From positions 16,361-80,360 of the forward strand of contig NZ_JADYVD010000039.1 in assembly GCF_020193575.1 (NCBI RefSeq): a stretch of 64,000 nt of DNA. Reading direction: 5' to 3'. Source of the DNA: Ensifer sp. IC4062 (GTDB lineage: Bacteria > Pseudomonadota > Alphaproteobacteria > Rhizobiales > Rhizobiaceae). The position numbers were made by a program, and so were the translations under genes. Shown in pieces: positions 44,188 to 54,382 of the stretch (the stretch's first letter is position 1; each line of letters starts with the position of its first letter). The notes beneath the pieces are model-generated. The model was not told where the DNA came from, ran no database searches, and saw only the letters and a list, made by a program, of their open reading frames with translations.

Positions 44188-46263
44188 CTATTTCCGGATT
44201 TCGAGCGATGGCGGAAGAGAGTGGGAGTCGAACCCACCAAAGGCCGTCTCTCGACCCCTCCCGGATTTGAAGTCCGGACGCCCCACCGGGGACGAATCTC
44301 CTCCTGAAACATCTGCCTTGTCACCGACACCATTCGACAAATTGCCGAAAAGGTCCAGACGGTTGCGATTGAGGCGGCGCATGTCGCCGCGCCTGAGCGT
44401 GACGCTGTGACGATCGAAGAAGTCGAGGATCTGGATCGCAACCTTGCGGCCGTTTTCGAGCCGATCGCGGAACTGCATCGCCGTGAACCACCCCTTGTCG
44501 GCGGCCGCGCTGATCTCGGCGATCACAGCGACCATCTCCGCCACCACCTCGCGCAAGAAGAAATGATCGTGCGCCACCTCATGCACCTTGCCCATGCGGC
44601 TGCCGAGCTTCATGAGGCGGCGGACCTGCGCTTCGGGCACCGCCAGCAATGCGGCAATGTCGCGCACGCGCGGCGGGCGGAACCGCTCGGCTCCATCAAG
44701 CATGGGTGCGATATCATGCCAGAGCCGTTCGTCGGCCAAGGTCATCGTCACCCGGTGGTCGGCAAGCCGGACCCAGGCTCCATCGAGCGCGATCGCTCCC
44801 GACCGAGCGAGTACCTGCAGGGCCGCCCGAAAAGCCGGCACCGGCAAGCGAAGCTCCGCCTGCGTGCGCAGCCGCTCGACACCCATTCCCAAGAGGTCCG
44901 GATTGTCGGCATGGAAGGCCTTGAGCCGGGCAAGGATATCGTTGCGGAAACTCTCCCAACTCGTCTGAGACACAACGAGCGTCGTCGCCTCCAGCGACAG
45001 TTGCACGACGCCCAAGGCTTGCGCCAACGCGGGCGCTTCCGTCGCAGCGATAGCCCGGTCGCGGGCGAAGGCGCCGAGGTCGAGATAAAACGGCGGCGCG
45101 GCAAGCAACGCCTCGATCGCCCGCTTCGGCTCGGTCAGCGCGTGGCCTTCGAGCTGCGCCATCCGCTCCGGTGTGCGGCGCTTGCGCGCCGGCGCGCGCA
45201 GATCCAGGAAGCGACCGCCGCCGATCGTGCGGCGCGCGGAGGTGTCGCGAACAACAAAACGGTCGCCGGCCGCGGCCGCGATCGGCCGCTCCAGCACGAG
45301 TTGGACCAGCGTTCGCGCACCGGGCGCGACCGGCTCTTCAGCCAAAAGGACGATGCGGGCTCCGACCTCCACGGATGCATGATGAAGCCGCACGGGAAAC
45401 CAGTGTCCGATCGGCTTGGGTTCCGAGCCAAGCACGCGCAGCGTCGCGTCGATTCGGCCCGTCGGTGCATGCAGGCCCGGGTCGCAGACTATGTCGCCGC
45501 GGCCGACTGCCGTTTTTGTGATGCCGGGACCGGCGAGATTGAGGGCGCAACGGTCGCCCGCACTGCCGGTTTCGCTTGGTCTGTTCTGCGCATGGATCGA
45601 ACGTATCCGGGCGTTGAGGCCGGACGGGCTGATGGTGACATGGTCCTCCACCGACACCTGCCCCGAAAGCACGGTTCCGGTGACGACAGTGCCGACGCCT
45701 TGAATGGTGAAGGAGCGATCGACCGCAAGCCGGAAGCGCCCGCTCGTCTGCCGCCGCGCAAAGCGGCGTGCCGCACCGACTACTTCGTCACGAAGTAGCG
45801 CCACGCCCCTGCCCGACACTGTCGAGACCGGAATCATCGAAATATCGGCAAGCGTCGTGCCGGCGAGCTCGTAGCGCATCTGCCGTTCGACTTCGTGAAG
45901 GCGATCCTCCGCAACGAGATCGGCCTTGGTGATGGCGACGATGCCATGCTCGATGCCGAGAAGATCGACGATTGCCAGATGTTCGCGCGTCTGCGGCATG
46001 ACGCCATCGTCGGCTGCGACCACCAGGAGCACGAAGTCGATGCCGCCGGCGCCCGCCAGCATGGTGTGGATGAATTTCTCGTGGCCCGGGACGTCGACGA
46101 AGCCCAGGATCTCCGCGCCCTCGACCGGCATATAGGCAAAGCCGAGATCGATCGAGATGCCGCGGTCCTTCTCCTCCTTCAGCCGGTCGGTGTCGACACC
46201 CGTCAGCGCGCCGATGAGCGACGTCTTGCCATGATCGATATGACCGGCTGTGCCGACGATCAC
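44188..46263 (-). CDS. selB: SelB, selenocysteine-specific elongation factor
   Basis: A 691-residue GTPase that carries Sec-tRNA to recoded UGA codons. G1 is GTAGHIDHGKTS, G3 DVPGHE, G4 ITKADL. Three EF-Tu-like domains are followed by C-terminal winged-helix repeats that bind the SECIS hairpin (ending near RRLNRNRLDLFG, residue 640). E. coli SelB has 614 residues; the last 51 residues here are extra, and residues 654-685 are encoded by the tRNA-Sec gene itself, read in frame. The stop codon (44188-44190) lies 18 nt beyond the tRNA CCA. Its ATG overlaps the stop of the SEL1 gene. Confidence 0.95.
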   Translation of the reverse strand: MIVGTAGHIDHGKTSLIGALTGVDTDRLKEEKDRGISIDLGFAYMPVEGAEILGFVDVPGHEKFIHTMLAGAGGIDFVLLVVAADDGVMPQTREHLAIVDLLGIEHGIVAITKADLVAEDRLHEVERQMRYELAGTTLADISMIPVSTVSGRGVALLRDEVVGAARRFARRQTSGRFRLAVDRSFTIQGVGTVVTGTVLSGQVSVEDHVTISPSGLNARIRSIHAQNRPSETGSAGDRCALNLAGPGITKTAVGRGDIVCDPGLHAPTGRIDATLRVLGSEPKPIGHWFPVRLHHASVEVGARIVLLAEEPVAPGARTLVQLVLERPIAAAAGDRFVVRDTSARRTIGGGRFLDLRAPARKRRTPERMAQLEGHALTEPKRAIEALLAAPPFYLDLGAFARDRAIAATEAPALAQALGVVQLSLEATTLVVSQTSWESFRNDILARLKAFHADNPDLLGMGVERLRTQAELRLPVPAFRAALQVLARSGAIALDGAWVRLADHRVTMTLADERLWHDIAPMLDGAERFRPPRVRDIAALLAVPEAQVRRLMKLGSRMGKVHEVAHDHFFLREVVAEMVAVIAEISAAADKGWFTAMQFRDRLENGRKVAIQILDFFDRHSVTLRRGDMRRLNRNRLDLFGNLSNGVGDKADVSGGDSSPVGRPDFKSGRGRETAFGGFDSHSLPPSLEIRK
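44209..44304 (-). tRNA. selC: tRNA-Sec (anticodon UCA)
   Basis: A 96-nt gene with encoded CCA. The 8-bp acceptor stem GGAGGAGA / TCTCTTCC has one G-T pair; discriminator G then CCA. A long D stem (CCCC-GGT-GGGG) is present. The anticodon arm is CCGGA-CTTCAAA-TCCGG with anticodon TCA. There is a long variable arm, and the T arm is GTGGG-TTCGACT-CCCAC. The 8-bp acceptor and long variable arm are the hallmarks of bacterial tRNA-Sec. It is on the same strand as selB and lies entirely inside the selB reading frame, so it must be cut out of the selB transcript or made from an internal promoter. Confidence 0.96.
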
Positions 46264-47087
46264 GTTTCTTTCCTCTCGCTTGCCGGCTGGGACGGATCCG
46301 CCGTCTCGGACAGCGGCATCGCGGCGCGGCGCTCGGCCTCCGTCAGTTCCTCCGCGTCGAGCGCGTCGCGCACGGCGTCAAAAAACGGCGTAGCGAGCGC
46401 GCTACCGCCGTCACGTGCCCGCAAAAGCCAGGCGAAGGCTTCGACGGGATCGCGGGAGATGCCACGTCCCAGATGATAGGCGGCGCCAAGCATCGCCTGC
46501 CCGTCAGCGTCGCCGGCGCGCGCGCCAAGTCCCCACCAGTAGACCGCCTCGATCGGATCGCGCGCGACGCCGATGGCATTGTGGTAGAGCATCCCGAGCC
46601 GTGTCATCGAGGCAGCCGAACCGTTCTTTGCGGCAGCGAGTGCCCAGCGATGCGCTTCCGCAAAGTCGGGCTCGACGAGTTCGCCCTCCAAAAGCATCCA
46701 GCTCAGCATGTCCTGGGCCTCGGCGTCATCCTGTTCGGCGGCCTTACGGTAGAGCGTGGCCGCCCTTTGATAGTCCGGTGTGATCCCCTCACCCTTGAAG
46801 AGCAGCGAGGCGAGGTTGCGCTGGCCGACCGGATCGCCTGCCTCGGCGGCGAGACTGAGCCAGCGATAGGCAAGATCGGCGTCGCGGGCGACGCCCAGTC
46901 CACCGGCAAAACATGCGCCGATATTGTTCTGCGCCCGCGGATTCCCCGCCCGCGCCAAGGGCATCCAGATCGCAAGCGCAGTGTCGTAGTCGCCGCTGCG
47001 GGCGGCGGCGAGCGCCTTCTCCATCGGTGCTTCGCCGGATTGATCGCTCCCGGTCGTTCTTCGCAAAAGGCGGCTGAAGAGGCTCAC
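46260..47087 (-). CDS. SEL1-like (TPR-type) repeat protein in the selenocysteine operon
   Basis: A 275-residue cytoplasmic protein with about five or six SEL1 repeats of 36 residues, for example AQNNIGACFAGGLGVARDAD, GQRNLASLLFKGEG, MTRLGMLYHNAIGVARDPIE and GQAMLGAAYHLGRGISRDPV. No signal peptide or enzyme motif is seen. It overlaps both selA and selB by 4 nt and is thus translationally coupled between them. SEL1 repeats are protein-interaction scaffolds; the name has no link with selenium. A role in assembling or regulating the SelA/SelB/tRNA machinery is suggested only by position. Confidence 0.87.
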   Translation of the reverse strand: MSLFSRLLRRTTGSDQSGEAPMEKALAAARSGDYDTALAIWMPLARAGNPRAQNNIGACFAGGLGVARDADLAYRWLSLAAEAGDPVGQRNLASLLFKGEGITPDYQRAATLYRKAAEQDDAEAQDMLSWMLLEGELVEPDFAEAHRWALAAAKNGSAASMTRLGMLYHNAIGVARDPIEAVYWWGLGARAGDADGQAMLGAAYHLGRGISRDPVEAFAWLLRARDGGSALATPFFDAVRDALDAEELTEAERRAAMPLSETADPSQPASERKET

Positions 47088-48496
47088 AACAACGATCCTT
47101 CGCTCGGGGGATCGAGATGGGCGAGATTGGCGACGAAACCGTCCTCGTCCTCAAGGCAGCGCAAATCGAGGATGAGCGACCCGCGTTCGACGCGGCCGAT
47201 GACCGGCATCGGCAGACGTCTCATCGCCGCGGCCAGCTCGGCAAGCGTGCCGCCGCTGCCCGAACGCGGCGTCAGGGCGAGCCCCGCGCTTGGCACCGCG
47301 GAGAGCGGCAAGGCGCCGGAGCCGATCTGACTTTCGCAATCCACGACCGAAACGCGGAATGCGCCCTTCACCGCGCGCTCCACCAAGGCTGCCAGCCGCG
47401 CCGCCTGATCACCGATGTCCGTCTTCGGACGGGAAAGCAGCCGCATCGTCGGAAGCCGCTCGCCGAGCCGATCCGGATCGCGATAGAGCCTGAGCGTCGC
47501 TTCCAGCGCCGCAAGGCGGATCTTGTCGACCCGCAGCGCGCGCTTCATCGGGTTGCTGTTGATCTTTTCGATGAAGGCGCTGCGCCCGACGATGAAGCCG
47601 GCCTGCGGTCCACCGAGCAGCTTGTCGCCGGAAAAGGTGACGATATCGGCGCCATCGGCGATCGCTTCGCTGACGGTCGGCTCATGCGCAAGCCCGAAGC
47701 GCACGAGATCGGCAAGCGTGCCCGACCCGAGATCGTTGACGAGCGGCAATCCGCGCTCGTGGGCAATACCGGCAAGCTCGCGAGCCCCAACTTCCTTGGT
47801 AAAACCTTCGATGCGATAGTTGGAAGTGTGGACCTTCATGATCAGGCCCGTCTCGGCTCCTATGGCGTCGCGGTAGTCGCTCGCATGGGTACGGTTCGTG
47901 GTGCCGACCTCGACCAGGCGGACGCCAGAGCGCAGCATGATATCAGGCATGCGAAACGAGCCGCCGATCTCGATCAGTTCGCCGCGCGAGACTATCGCTT
48001 CCCTTTCAGCCGCGAGACTGTTCAGGACCAGAAGCACGGCCGCCGCGTTGTTGTTGACGACGGTCGCGTCCTCCGCCCCGGTCAACTCGCAAACAAGCGT
48101 CCGCAGATGGTCGTCTCTTTCGCCGCGTCTGCCGCTCTCGAGGTCGAACTCGAGCGCCACCGCCTCGCGCATCGCCGCCGTCGCGGCATCGATCGCCGCC
48201 TCCGCCAGCAAGGCACGGCCGAGATTGGTATGGAGCACCGTTCCCGTCAGATTGAACAGGGGGCGGAGCGTCGACCGATCGCTCTCCTCGAGCGCGGCGA
48301 CGGCGGTAGCGATGATGGCGCCTGCCGGAGGAACCTCTCCACCTTTGCGCACCTCGTCGCGGTTCGTGGCGAGGACGTTCCGCAGGGCTTCGGTAACGGC
48401 CGGTCGCCCGAAGCATTCGATCGCTTCAAGGAGGGTGGCCGACCTCAGAAGCTCGTCCACCGACGGGATGTCACGCAGCCTGACATTGGCATCCAT
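47084..48496 (-). CDS. selA: SelA, L-seryl-tRNA(Sec) selenium transferase
   Basis: A 470-residue PLP enzyme that converts Ser-tRNA-Sec to Sec-tRNA-Sec with selenophosphate. The PLP lysine is in TFSGDKLLGGPQAGFIVG. The N-terminal helical tRNA-binding domain (IPSVDELLRSATLLEAIECF) is present, so this is a full-length SelA and not a SelA-like protein. The ATG at 48496 follows GGAGG by 6 nt; about 97 upstream in-frame codons belong to the fdhE region. It is 20 bp downstream of fdhE and overlaps the SEL1 gene. Confidence 0.95.
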   Translation of the reverse strand: MDANVRLRDIPSVDELLRSATLLEAIECFGRPAVTEALRNVLATNRDEVRKGGEVPPAGAIIATAVAALEESDRSTLRPLFNLTGTVLHTNLGRALLAEAAIDAATAAMREAVALEFDLESGRRGERDDHLRTLVCELTGAEDATVVNNNAAAVLLVLNSLAAEREAIVSRGELIEIGGSFRMPDIMLRSGVRLVEVGTTNRTHASDYRDAIGAETGLIMKVHTSNYRIEGFTKEVGARELAGIAHERGLPLVNDLGSGTLADLVRFGLAHEPTVSEAIADGADIVTFSGDKLLGGPQAGFIVGRSAFIEKINSNPMKRALRVDKIRLAALEATLRLYRDPDRLGERLPTMRLLSRPKTDIGDQAARLAALVERAVKGAFRVSVVDCESQIGSGALPLSAVPSAGLALTPRSGSGGTLAELAAAMRRLPMPVIGRVERGSLILDLRCLEDEDGFVANLAHLDPPSEGSLL

Positions 48497-48516
48497 TCCA
48501 GTCCTCCCCCGGCACA

Positions 48517-49431
48517 TCAGAACCCGGCCAGAAGCGGCGCAAATCCGCCCCGGTGATAGGGGCCCTCGCGCATCAGCAGATCGAGGCCGAGGCTTGCGAC
48601 ATCGTCGGCAACCGGATCTGTCGCCGGCTCCTTGTCCTGGTAGAAAATCTTCGTCCAGCCATGGCATTCGTCGCAGGTCTCGGCCTTGACCGTTCCGCCA
48701 TGGTGCTCGATCTCGCGGTAGGAGATCCCCTTGGTCGAGCCGCAGAGCACGCATTTGATCCGGACATGGTGCCAGTAGGTGCAGCAAAGCGAACAGGAAC
48801 AGAACCGCGCGCCGTGCGAGCCCAGCCAGCCGACGACCACGGACGAGACCGGCCTGCCGCCGCAGGAAGGGCAGACGCCATCGGCGACCGGCGTGAGCTT
48901 CTTCGCGTCGAGAAGCGAGGCAAGGCGGGCGAAATGCACCTGAAGTGCGGCCCAGACGAAAATGTGTTCCGCGATCGCGTCGGCGGGCAACGAGCCGGAA
49001 AGCACGGCATCGGCCATCAGAAGACGCGCTTGCCTATCGGCGGCGGTGACACGTGCCAGCGCGGACGCCGCCGGCGCGGGTTTCTCGATTGCGTCAGCTG
49101 CGGCGAACAGACGGTCGAATATCCTCTCGAGCGCCTCGCCCTCCATCCCGTGACGATGGAGCGGCGGCATTTCGAACTCACGGGCGCGCATGAGGGCCGC
49201 GGCATCTGGGCCTTCGGCAGGCGGAAGGCGGGCCTGGATATCGTGCTGAGCCGCCGAAAGCCGGGCTATAAAATTGAGATAGGGCGCAAGGTCGCTCACT
49301 TCGGCCAGTTGACGAAGGCGCTGCGATCGGGCGGAGAAAAGCGAAGCGGGATCAGGCAGGCGCGCAAACGGCGGCGACGAGACATCTCCAATGGCGGTGG
49401 GATCTGGCGCTGCGGCGTCTTTGCGTTTCAT
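48517..49431 (-). CDS. fdhE: FdhE, formate dehydrogenase maturation protein
   Basis: A 304-residue cytoplasmic accessory protein needed for activity of respiratory formate dehydrogenases. It has the rubredoxin-like Cys pairs of the family: CPSCGGRPV, CSCSLCCTYWHHVRIKCVLC and CDECHGWTKIFYQ. It lies between fdoI and selA. A GTG one codon earlier is an alternative start. The ribosome site GGGAG is close to the ATG. Confidence 0.92.
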   Translation of the reverse strand: MKRKDAAAPDPTAIGDVSSPPFARLPDPASLFSARSQRLRQLAEVSDLAPYLNFIARLSAAQHDIQARLPPAEGPDAAALMRAREFEMPPLHRHGMEGEALERIFDRLFAAADAIEKPAPAASALARVTAADRQARLLMADAVLSGSLPADAIAEHIFVWAALQVHFARLASLLDAKKLTPVADGVCPSCGGRPVSSVVVGWLGSHGARFCSCSLCCTYWHHVRIKCVLCGSTKGISYREIEHHGGTVKAETCDECHGWTKIFYQDKEPATDPVADDVASLGLDLLMREGPYHRGGFAPLLAGF

Positions 49432-49532
49432 CACACTCCCTCACGAACCCGACGGGCCACGTGATATAACCCTGAAACTTGGTTTCGAGCGGGATGCGGG
49501 CGGCAACCACCCACTCTCTTCCTCGACCCGCC

Positions 49533-50240
49533 CTATTCGGCTGCCGTCCTCTTCTCGTCTTCCGCAGGGGGCTTGGCGACCAGTTCGCGCAGCCATTTGC
49601 GGTGGTACCGCCATGCCCAGCCGCCGGTGACGGAACCGCGTACCATCCCGCGTATCGTACCCTTTACCCAGATCGCTGCATAGACATGGGTGATCCAGAC
49701 GCTGATCGCGAGAATGGCGGCGATCGAGTGTATGAGAACAGCCCATCGCTTTTGCTCGATGGTCGTATAAGCCGCGAAATATTCATCCCATATGACGATG
49801 CCGGACGTGATCAGTACAATGATCAGGACCGACATCGACCAGAAGACGAGCTTCTGCCCGGCATTGTACTTGCCGATTTCAGGCAAGCGCTCGTCGTGAG
49901 CGGTCAGAACGTCACGCACGCGCGCAAGCCAGGTGCCGTCTTCGCGCTTCCAGAGGTTGAGCTTCCAGAAGCGAAGGAACAGGCCGAGGAAGCTGAAGAA
50001 CAGGACGACGCCGATCCACGGATGGATGGCGCGTACCAGTTGGCCCCCGCCGAACAGCGCCGAGAGGAAGAAAAGCCGCGGGTGGAACAGAGAGAGGCCC
50101 GAAAGCGCGAGCAGCACCAGGCTGCCGGCCGTGATCCAATGATTGATCCGCGCACCTCCGGTGTAACGATCCACCATAACCGGCTTGCCAGCGTGCACTC
50201 TGTTGCCCTTGCCGGCATCAGATTCCGTGTTGGTACTCAT
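49533..50240 (-). CDS. fdoI: FdoI, formate dehydrogenase gamma subunit (cytochrome b556)
   Basis: A 235-residue membrane subunit with four transmembrane segments (including [54 protein letters not shown] and [20 protein letters not shown]). His residues in these helices (for example INHW, HPWIG, IHSI, THVY) are placed to bind two b hemes. It passes electrons from FdoH to the quinone pool. It overlaps fdoH by 4 nt. Confidence 0.92.
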   Translation of the reverse strand: MSTNTESDAGKGNRVHAGKPVMVDRYTGGARINHWITAGSLVLLALSGLSLFHPRLFFLSALFGGGQLVRAIHPWIGVVLFFSFLGLFLRFWKLNLWKREDGTWLARVRDVLTAHDERLPEIGKYNAGQKLVFWSMSVLIIVLITSGIVIWDEYFAAYTTIEQKRWAVLIHSIAAILAISVWITHVYAAIWVKGTIRGMVRGSVTGGWAWRYHRKWLRELVAKPPAEDEKRTAAE

Positions 50241-51178
50241 GAGGAACGATCTCCCGTGAGCCGCTCAGCGGCCTCCTCATCCTCTTCGGTAACGCGGTTG
50301 GGGCCGTTGACCATGTAATGCAGGAAGCCGGTGACCGCCGCGACGCCCATGACGGCGAGGCCGGCATATTTGGTCATCCCCTTCCAGGCCTCGACGATCG
50401 GGCTGATCGTCGGGTTGTTGGGAAGACCGGCGTAAATCTCCGGCTTGTCGGCATGGTGCAGCACGTACATGACATGCGTGCCGCCGACGCCCGGTGGATC
50501 GTAAAGACCGGCATTGGCAAAGCCGCGGGACTTCAGGTCGGTGATGCGGCCTTCCGCATGCTTCTTCATCTCCTCCTTGGTGCCGTAGACGATTGCCTGC
50601 GTCGGGCAGGCCTTGGCGCAGGCCGGTCCCTGGCCGACGGCGATGCGGTCGGAGCAGAGCGTGCATTTGTAGGCGGTGTGATCGACCTGGGAGATCCGCG
50701 GAATGTTGAACGGGCATCCCTTGACGCAGTAACCACAGCCGATGCAGTTCTCATGGACGAAGTCCACGATGCCGTTCGAATATTGCACGATCGCGCCGGG
50801 TGCGGGGCACGCCTTGAGACAGCCCGGGTCCTCGCAATGCATGCAGCCGTCCTTGCGGATCAGCCATTCGAGATTGTTCGTCTCCGGATTTTCCCATTCG
50901 GTGAACCGCATCAGCGTGAACATGTCCGGCGTCAGGTCGTGCGGGTTTTCGAAGACGCCCACATTCTCCTCAATCTCGGGATGAGTGTCGTTCCACTCGA
51001 TGCAGGCCGCCTGGCAAGCCTTGCAGCCGATACATTTCGAGACGTCGATAAGCTTGGCGACTTCGGTCTGGCGTTGGGCGGGAGGCGTCACGTTCGACGC
51101 CGAGCGCCGCATCAGGTCCTGTTCGCCGAACTTCGGGCTTTGAGGGGCGGTGCTGGGATTTGGGACGGGCGGGAACAT
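50237..51178 (-). CDS. fdoH: FdoH, formate dehydrogenase beta (iron-sulfur) subunit
   Basis: A 313-residue electron-transfer subunit with four [4Fe-4S] motif groups: [46 protein letters not shown] and [22 protein letters not shown]-terminal anchor helix ([20 protein letters not shown]) faces FdoI. It lacks its own signal and is exported together with FdoG by the Tat route. It starts 14 bp after the fdoG stop. Confidence 0.94.
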   Translation of the reverse strand: MFPPVPNPSTAPQSPKFGEQDLMRRSASNVTPPAQRQTEVAKLIDVSKCIGCKACQAACIEWNDTHPEIEENVGVFENPHDLTPDMFTLMRFTEWENPETNNLEWLIRKDGCMHCEDPGCLKACPAPGAIVQYSNGIVDFVHENCIGCGYCVKGCPFNIPRISQVDHTAYKCTLCSDRIAVGQGPACAKACPTQAIVYGTKEEMKKHAEGRITDLKSRGFANAGLYDPPGVGGTHVMYVLHHADKPEIYAGLPNNPTISPIVEAWKGMTKYAGLAVMGVAAVTGFLHYMVNGPNRVTEEDEEAAERLTGDRSS

Positions 51179-51191
51179 GGCTCTGGCCTCC

Positions 51192-54100
51192 TCACGCCAC
51201 CGGCCCGGCGATGGGCTCGATATTGACCAGGAACGCCTTGTATTCCGGCGTTTCGATGTTGGCGTCCCCGACGAACGGCGTCAGCGAGTTCGGGCCGAAG
51301 CCCTTTCTGGCCGCGCCCGTAAAGCCCCAATGCAACGGGATGCCAATGACATGGACTGGCTTGCCGTCGCAGATCAGAGGCTTGATCCGCTTGGTAACGA
51401 CAGCCTTGGCCTCGATCGAACCCCGCTTGGACCAGACATGCACCCAGCCGCCCCTGGTAATCCCTTTCTCCGCCGCCAGTTCCTCCGAGATCTCGACGAA
51501 GAATTCCGGCTGCAGCACGGCGTTCACATGGACGTGCTTGGTCCAGTAGTGGAAGTGCTCGGTCAGGCGGTACGACGTCGCCGCGTAGGGGAACTCTTCC
51601 GAGGCGGGTTCGGCAAACTGCTCGAAATCGCCCTTGAATACCCGTGCCGCGGGATTGCCGCGCACATTCGGAGCGACAAGATTGCCGAGGGGGGATTCAA
51701 ACGGCTCGTAATGCGCCGGGAACGGACCGTCGCGCATCAGGCCCCTTGTGAAGAGGCGCGAGACCCCTTCCGGGTTCATGATGAACGGACCGACCTCGCC
51801 AGGCTTCGCCGTCGGCAGGATATCGGGCACGTCGTAGCCAGACCACTTCGCGCCGTCCCATTCTATTATCTTGCGGCTCGGATCCCACGGCTTGCCGTTA
51901 AGGTCCGCCGAGGCCCTGTTGTAGAGGATGCGGCGGTTGGCCGGCCAGGAGAAGGTCCATTTCGAATAGGCGCCCGTCTCGTCCGGGTCCGACGTGTCGC
52001 GCCGGGCCATGTTGTTGCCGTTCTCGTTGAAGCAGCCGGAATAAACCCAGCAGCCGCACGTGGTTGAGCCGTCGTCGCGCAGCGCCGCGAAGCCGGGCAG
52101 GAGCTTGCCGGCCTCCGCCAGCACCTTCGTCGGGTCGGCGGTATCGTAGACGGTGGTGAGCGCCTTGCCGTTGATCTCCTTGGCGAGCTCCTCGGCGGTC
52201 GGCTCGTTCGGGTCTGCATAGGCCCAGTCGAGATTGACGATCGGATCCGGGAACTTTCCGCCCTCCTTGCGGTAGAGGTCCTTCAGCCGCACATGGATCT
52301 GCGCCATGATCCAGTTGTCGGTCATCGCCTCGCCGGGAGGCGTGCCGCCCGGCCAATGCCACTGCAGCCAGCGGCTGGAGTTGGTGAGCGACCCCTCGTC
52401 TTCTGCAAAACAGGTGGAGGGCAACTGAATGACCTCCGTCTGGATCTGCGAAGGATCGACATCGTTGAACTCGCCGTGGTTCTCCCAGAAACGCGACGTC
52501 TCGGTATCGAGCGGATCCATGGTGACGAGGAATTTGAGCTTGGACAGCGAATCCGTGAGCTTCTTGCGGTTCGGCGCGGCAAGTAGCGGATTAAAGCCCT
52601 GGCAGATATAGCCCGTCATCTTGCCCTGGTTCATGAGCTCGAAGGCACGCAACAGGTCGTAGCCGGCGACATCGAGCTTCGGCAGCCAGTCGTAGGCGAA
52701 GTTGTTTTGCGGCGTTGCCGCCGTGCCCCACATCGCCTTCTGGAAGCTGACGAAGAACTTCCGGTAGTTCTGCCAATAGCTCATCTGGTTGGGCCGGAGC
52801 GGCTTGAAGCCGCGCGTCGACATATAGGTCTCGAGGTCGACCTCCTTATCCGTCGGCAGTGTCAGGTAGCCCGGCAGCAGGTTCGACATCAGCCCGACGT
52901 CGGTCAAGCCCTGGATGTTCGAATGGCCGCGCAGCGCATTCATGCCGCCGCCGCGCATGCCGATATTGCCGAGGATCAACTGCAGCATCGCCATGGCGCG
53001 GATATTCTGCGAGCCCTTCGAATGCTGCGTCCAGCCGAGCGCGTACATCGAGGTCATCACCTTGGTCGGCGACGAGCATTCGGAGACCATTTCGGCAACC
53101 TTCAGGAACTTGTCCTTCGGCGTGCCGCATATGCGCTCAACCATTTCGGGGGTGTAGATGGAAACGTGCTCCTTCAAGAGGTTCCATACGCAGCGCGGGT
53201 TCGCCAGCGTGTCGTCCACCACCGCATAACCGTCGGGGCCGATGACATAGTCCCAGGTCGATTTGTCGTAATCGCGCTTAACCTCATCATAGCCGGTGAA
53301 CAGCCCGTCCTTGTAGGCGAAGCCGTCCTTGACGATATAGCTGGCATTGGTGAACGCCTTGACATAGTCCCAATGCACTTTGTCGTTCTGCATGCAGTAG
53401 TTGATCATGCCGAGCAGGAAGGCGATGTCCGTGCCCTGGCGGATTGGCGCATAGAAATCCGCGACAGACGCGGAGCGGGTGAAGCGCGGATCGACGACGA
53501 TCAGCTTCGCGCCGCGATTGGCCTTCGCCTCGGTCACCCATTTGAAGCCGCACGGATGCGCTTCTGCGGCATTGCCGCCCATGATGATCACGAGGTCGGT
53601 GTTCTTGATGTCCGTCCAGGAGTTGGTCATTGCGCCGCGGCCGAATGTTGGAGCCAAACTGGCTACCGTGGGGCCGTGTCAGACACGCGCTTGGTTGTCG
53701 AAGACCAGCATCCCGGCACTGCGGACGACCTTGTAGGTCTCCCACGCCGTTTCGTTCGTTGTCGCCGAGGCTGCGAGGAAGCCGGTCGTTATCCACCGGT
53801 TCACCGGCACGGCGGCCTCGTTCCTCTCGATGAAATTGGCGTCGCGGTCGTCCTTCATCAGCCGGACGATCCGGTCAAGGGCTTCATCCCAGCTGACCCG
53901 TTCGAACTTGTCCGATCCCGGCTTCCGGATCATCGGATATTTCAGCCGCGTTTCGGACTTGACGAAATCGAGCAGCGCCGCGCCCTTCGGACAGAGCGTA
54001 CCGCGATTGGTCGGATGATCGGTGTCACCCTCGATATGGATGATTTCCGCCTTCTCGCCCTTTGTCCGGTCGCCCCTCGAATACATGATGATGCCACAGG

Positions 54101-54278
54101 CGACGGAACAGTAAGGACAGGTGTTGCGGGTTTCGGTCGTGCTCACGAGCTTGAAGGCGCGGATCGCTTCGGCATGCGCGGCTTCGATTTCACCGAAGCC
54201 CAGAGATCCGAGCGCCGTAGCCGCCGCCCCGGCACCGACGGCACCCAGGAATTGGCGCCGCGAGAGTTCCATGTTCAT
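51192..54278 (-). CDS. fdoG: FdoG, formate dehydrogenase alpha subunit, selenoprotein (TGA at 53679-53681 read as Sec)
   Basis: A 1028-residue Mo-bisPGD enzyme that oxidises formate in the periplasm. It is interrupted in frame by TGA (53681-53679), where the family has selenocysteine: context [21 protein letters not shown], as in E. coli FdnG/FdoG. The N-terminus is a Tat signal ([13 protein letters not shown]). The [4Fe-4S] ligands are in CPYCSVACG and CPKGAAL. The catalytic His follows the Sec directly. The ATG at 54278 lies 9 nt after GGGAGG. Without Sec decoding the product would be a useless fragment of 199 residues. A SECIS hairpin follows the UGA. Confidence 0.96.
53650..53667 (-). promoter_or_regulatory. 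Bacterial SECIS element in fdoG
   Basis: Eleven bases after the UGA, GG-T-AGCCA-GTT-TGGCT-CC forms a stem with one bulged U and a small apical loop starting G-U. The bulged U and loop GU match the SelB-binding features of E. coli fdnG and fdhF hairpins. It lies inside the coding sequence on the minus strand. Confidence 0.85.
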
Positions 54279-54382
54279 AGCATGACACCTCCCTGAGACC
54301 GGCCTTGCCGACGAGGGCATGCCGGAAAATTTGGGGTCCCGCCTCTGACAAGAAAGACGTAAAATCGGCCCTGCAAGTTGAA

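Noticed and set aside
44209..44304. Integration hotspot at the tRNA gene
   Set aside because: No integrase gene or duplicated tRNA 3' end was seen nearby, and both flanks are ordinary metabolic or sel genes.
51192..53657. fdoG as a truncated pseudogene split into two ORFs
   Set aside because: The stop is TGA at the exact selenocysteine position of the family, with a SECIS hairpin after it and a full Sec machinery in the same operon.
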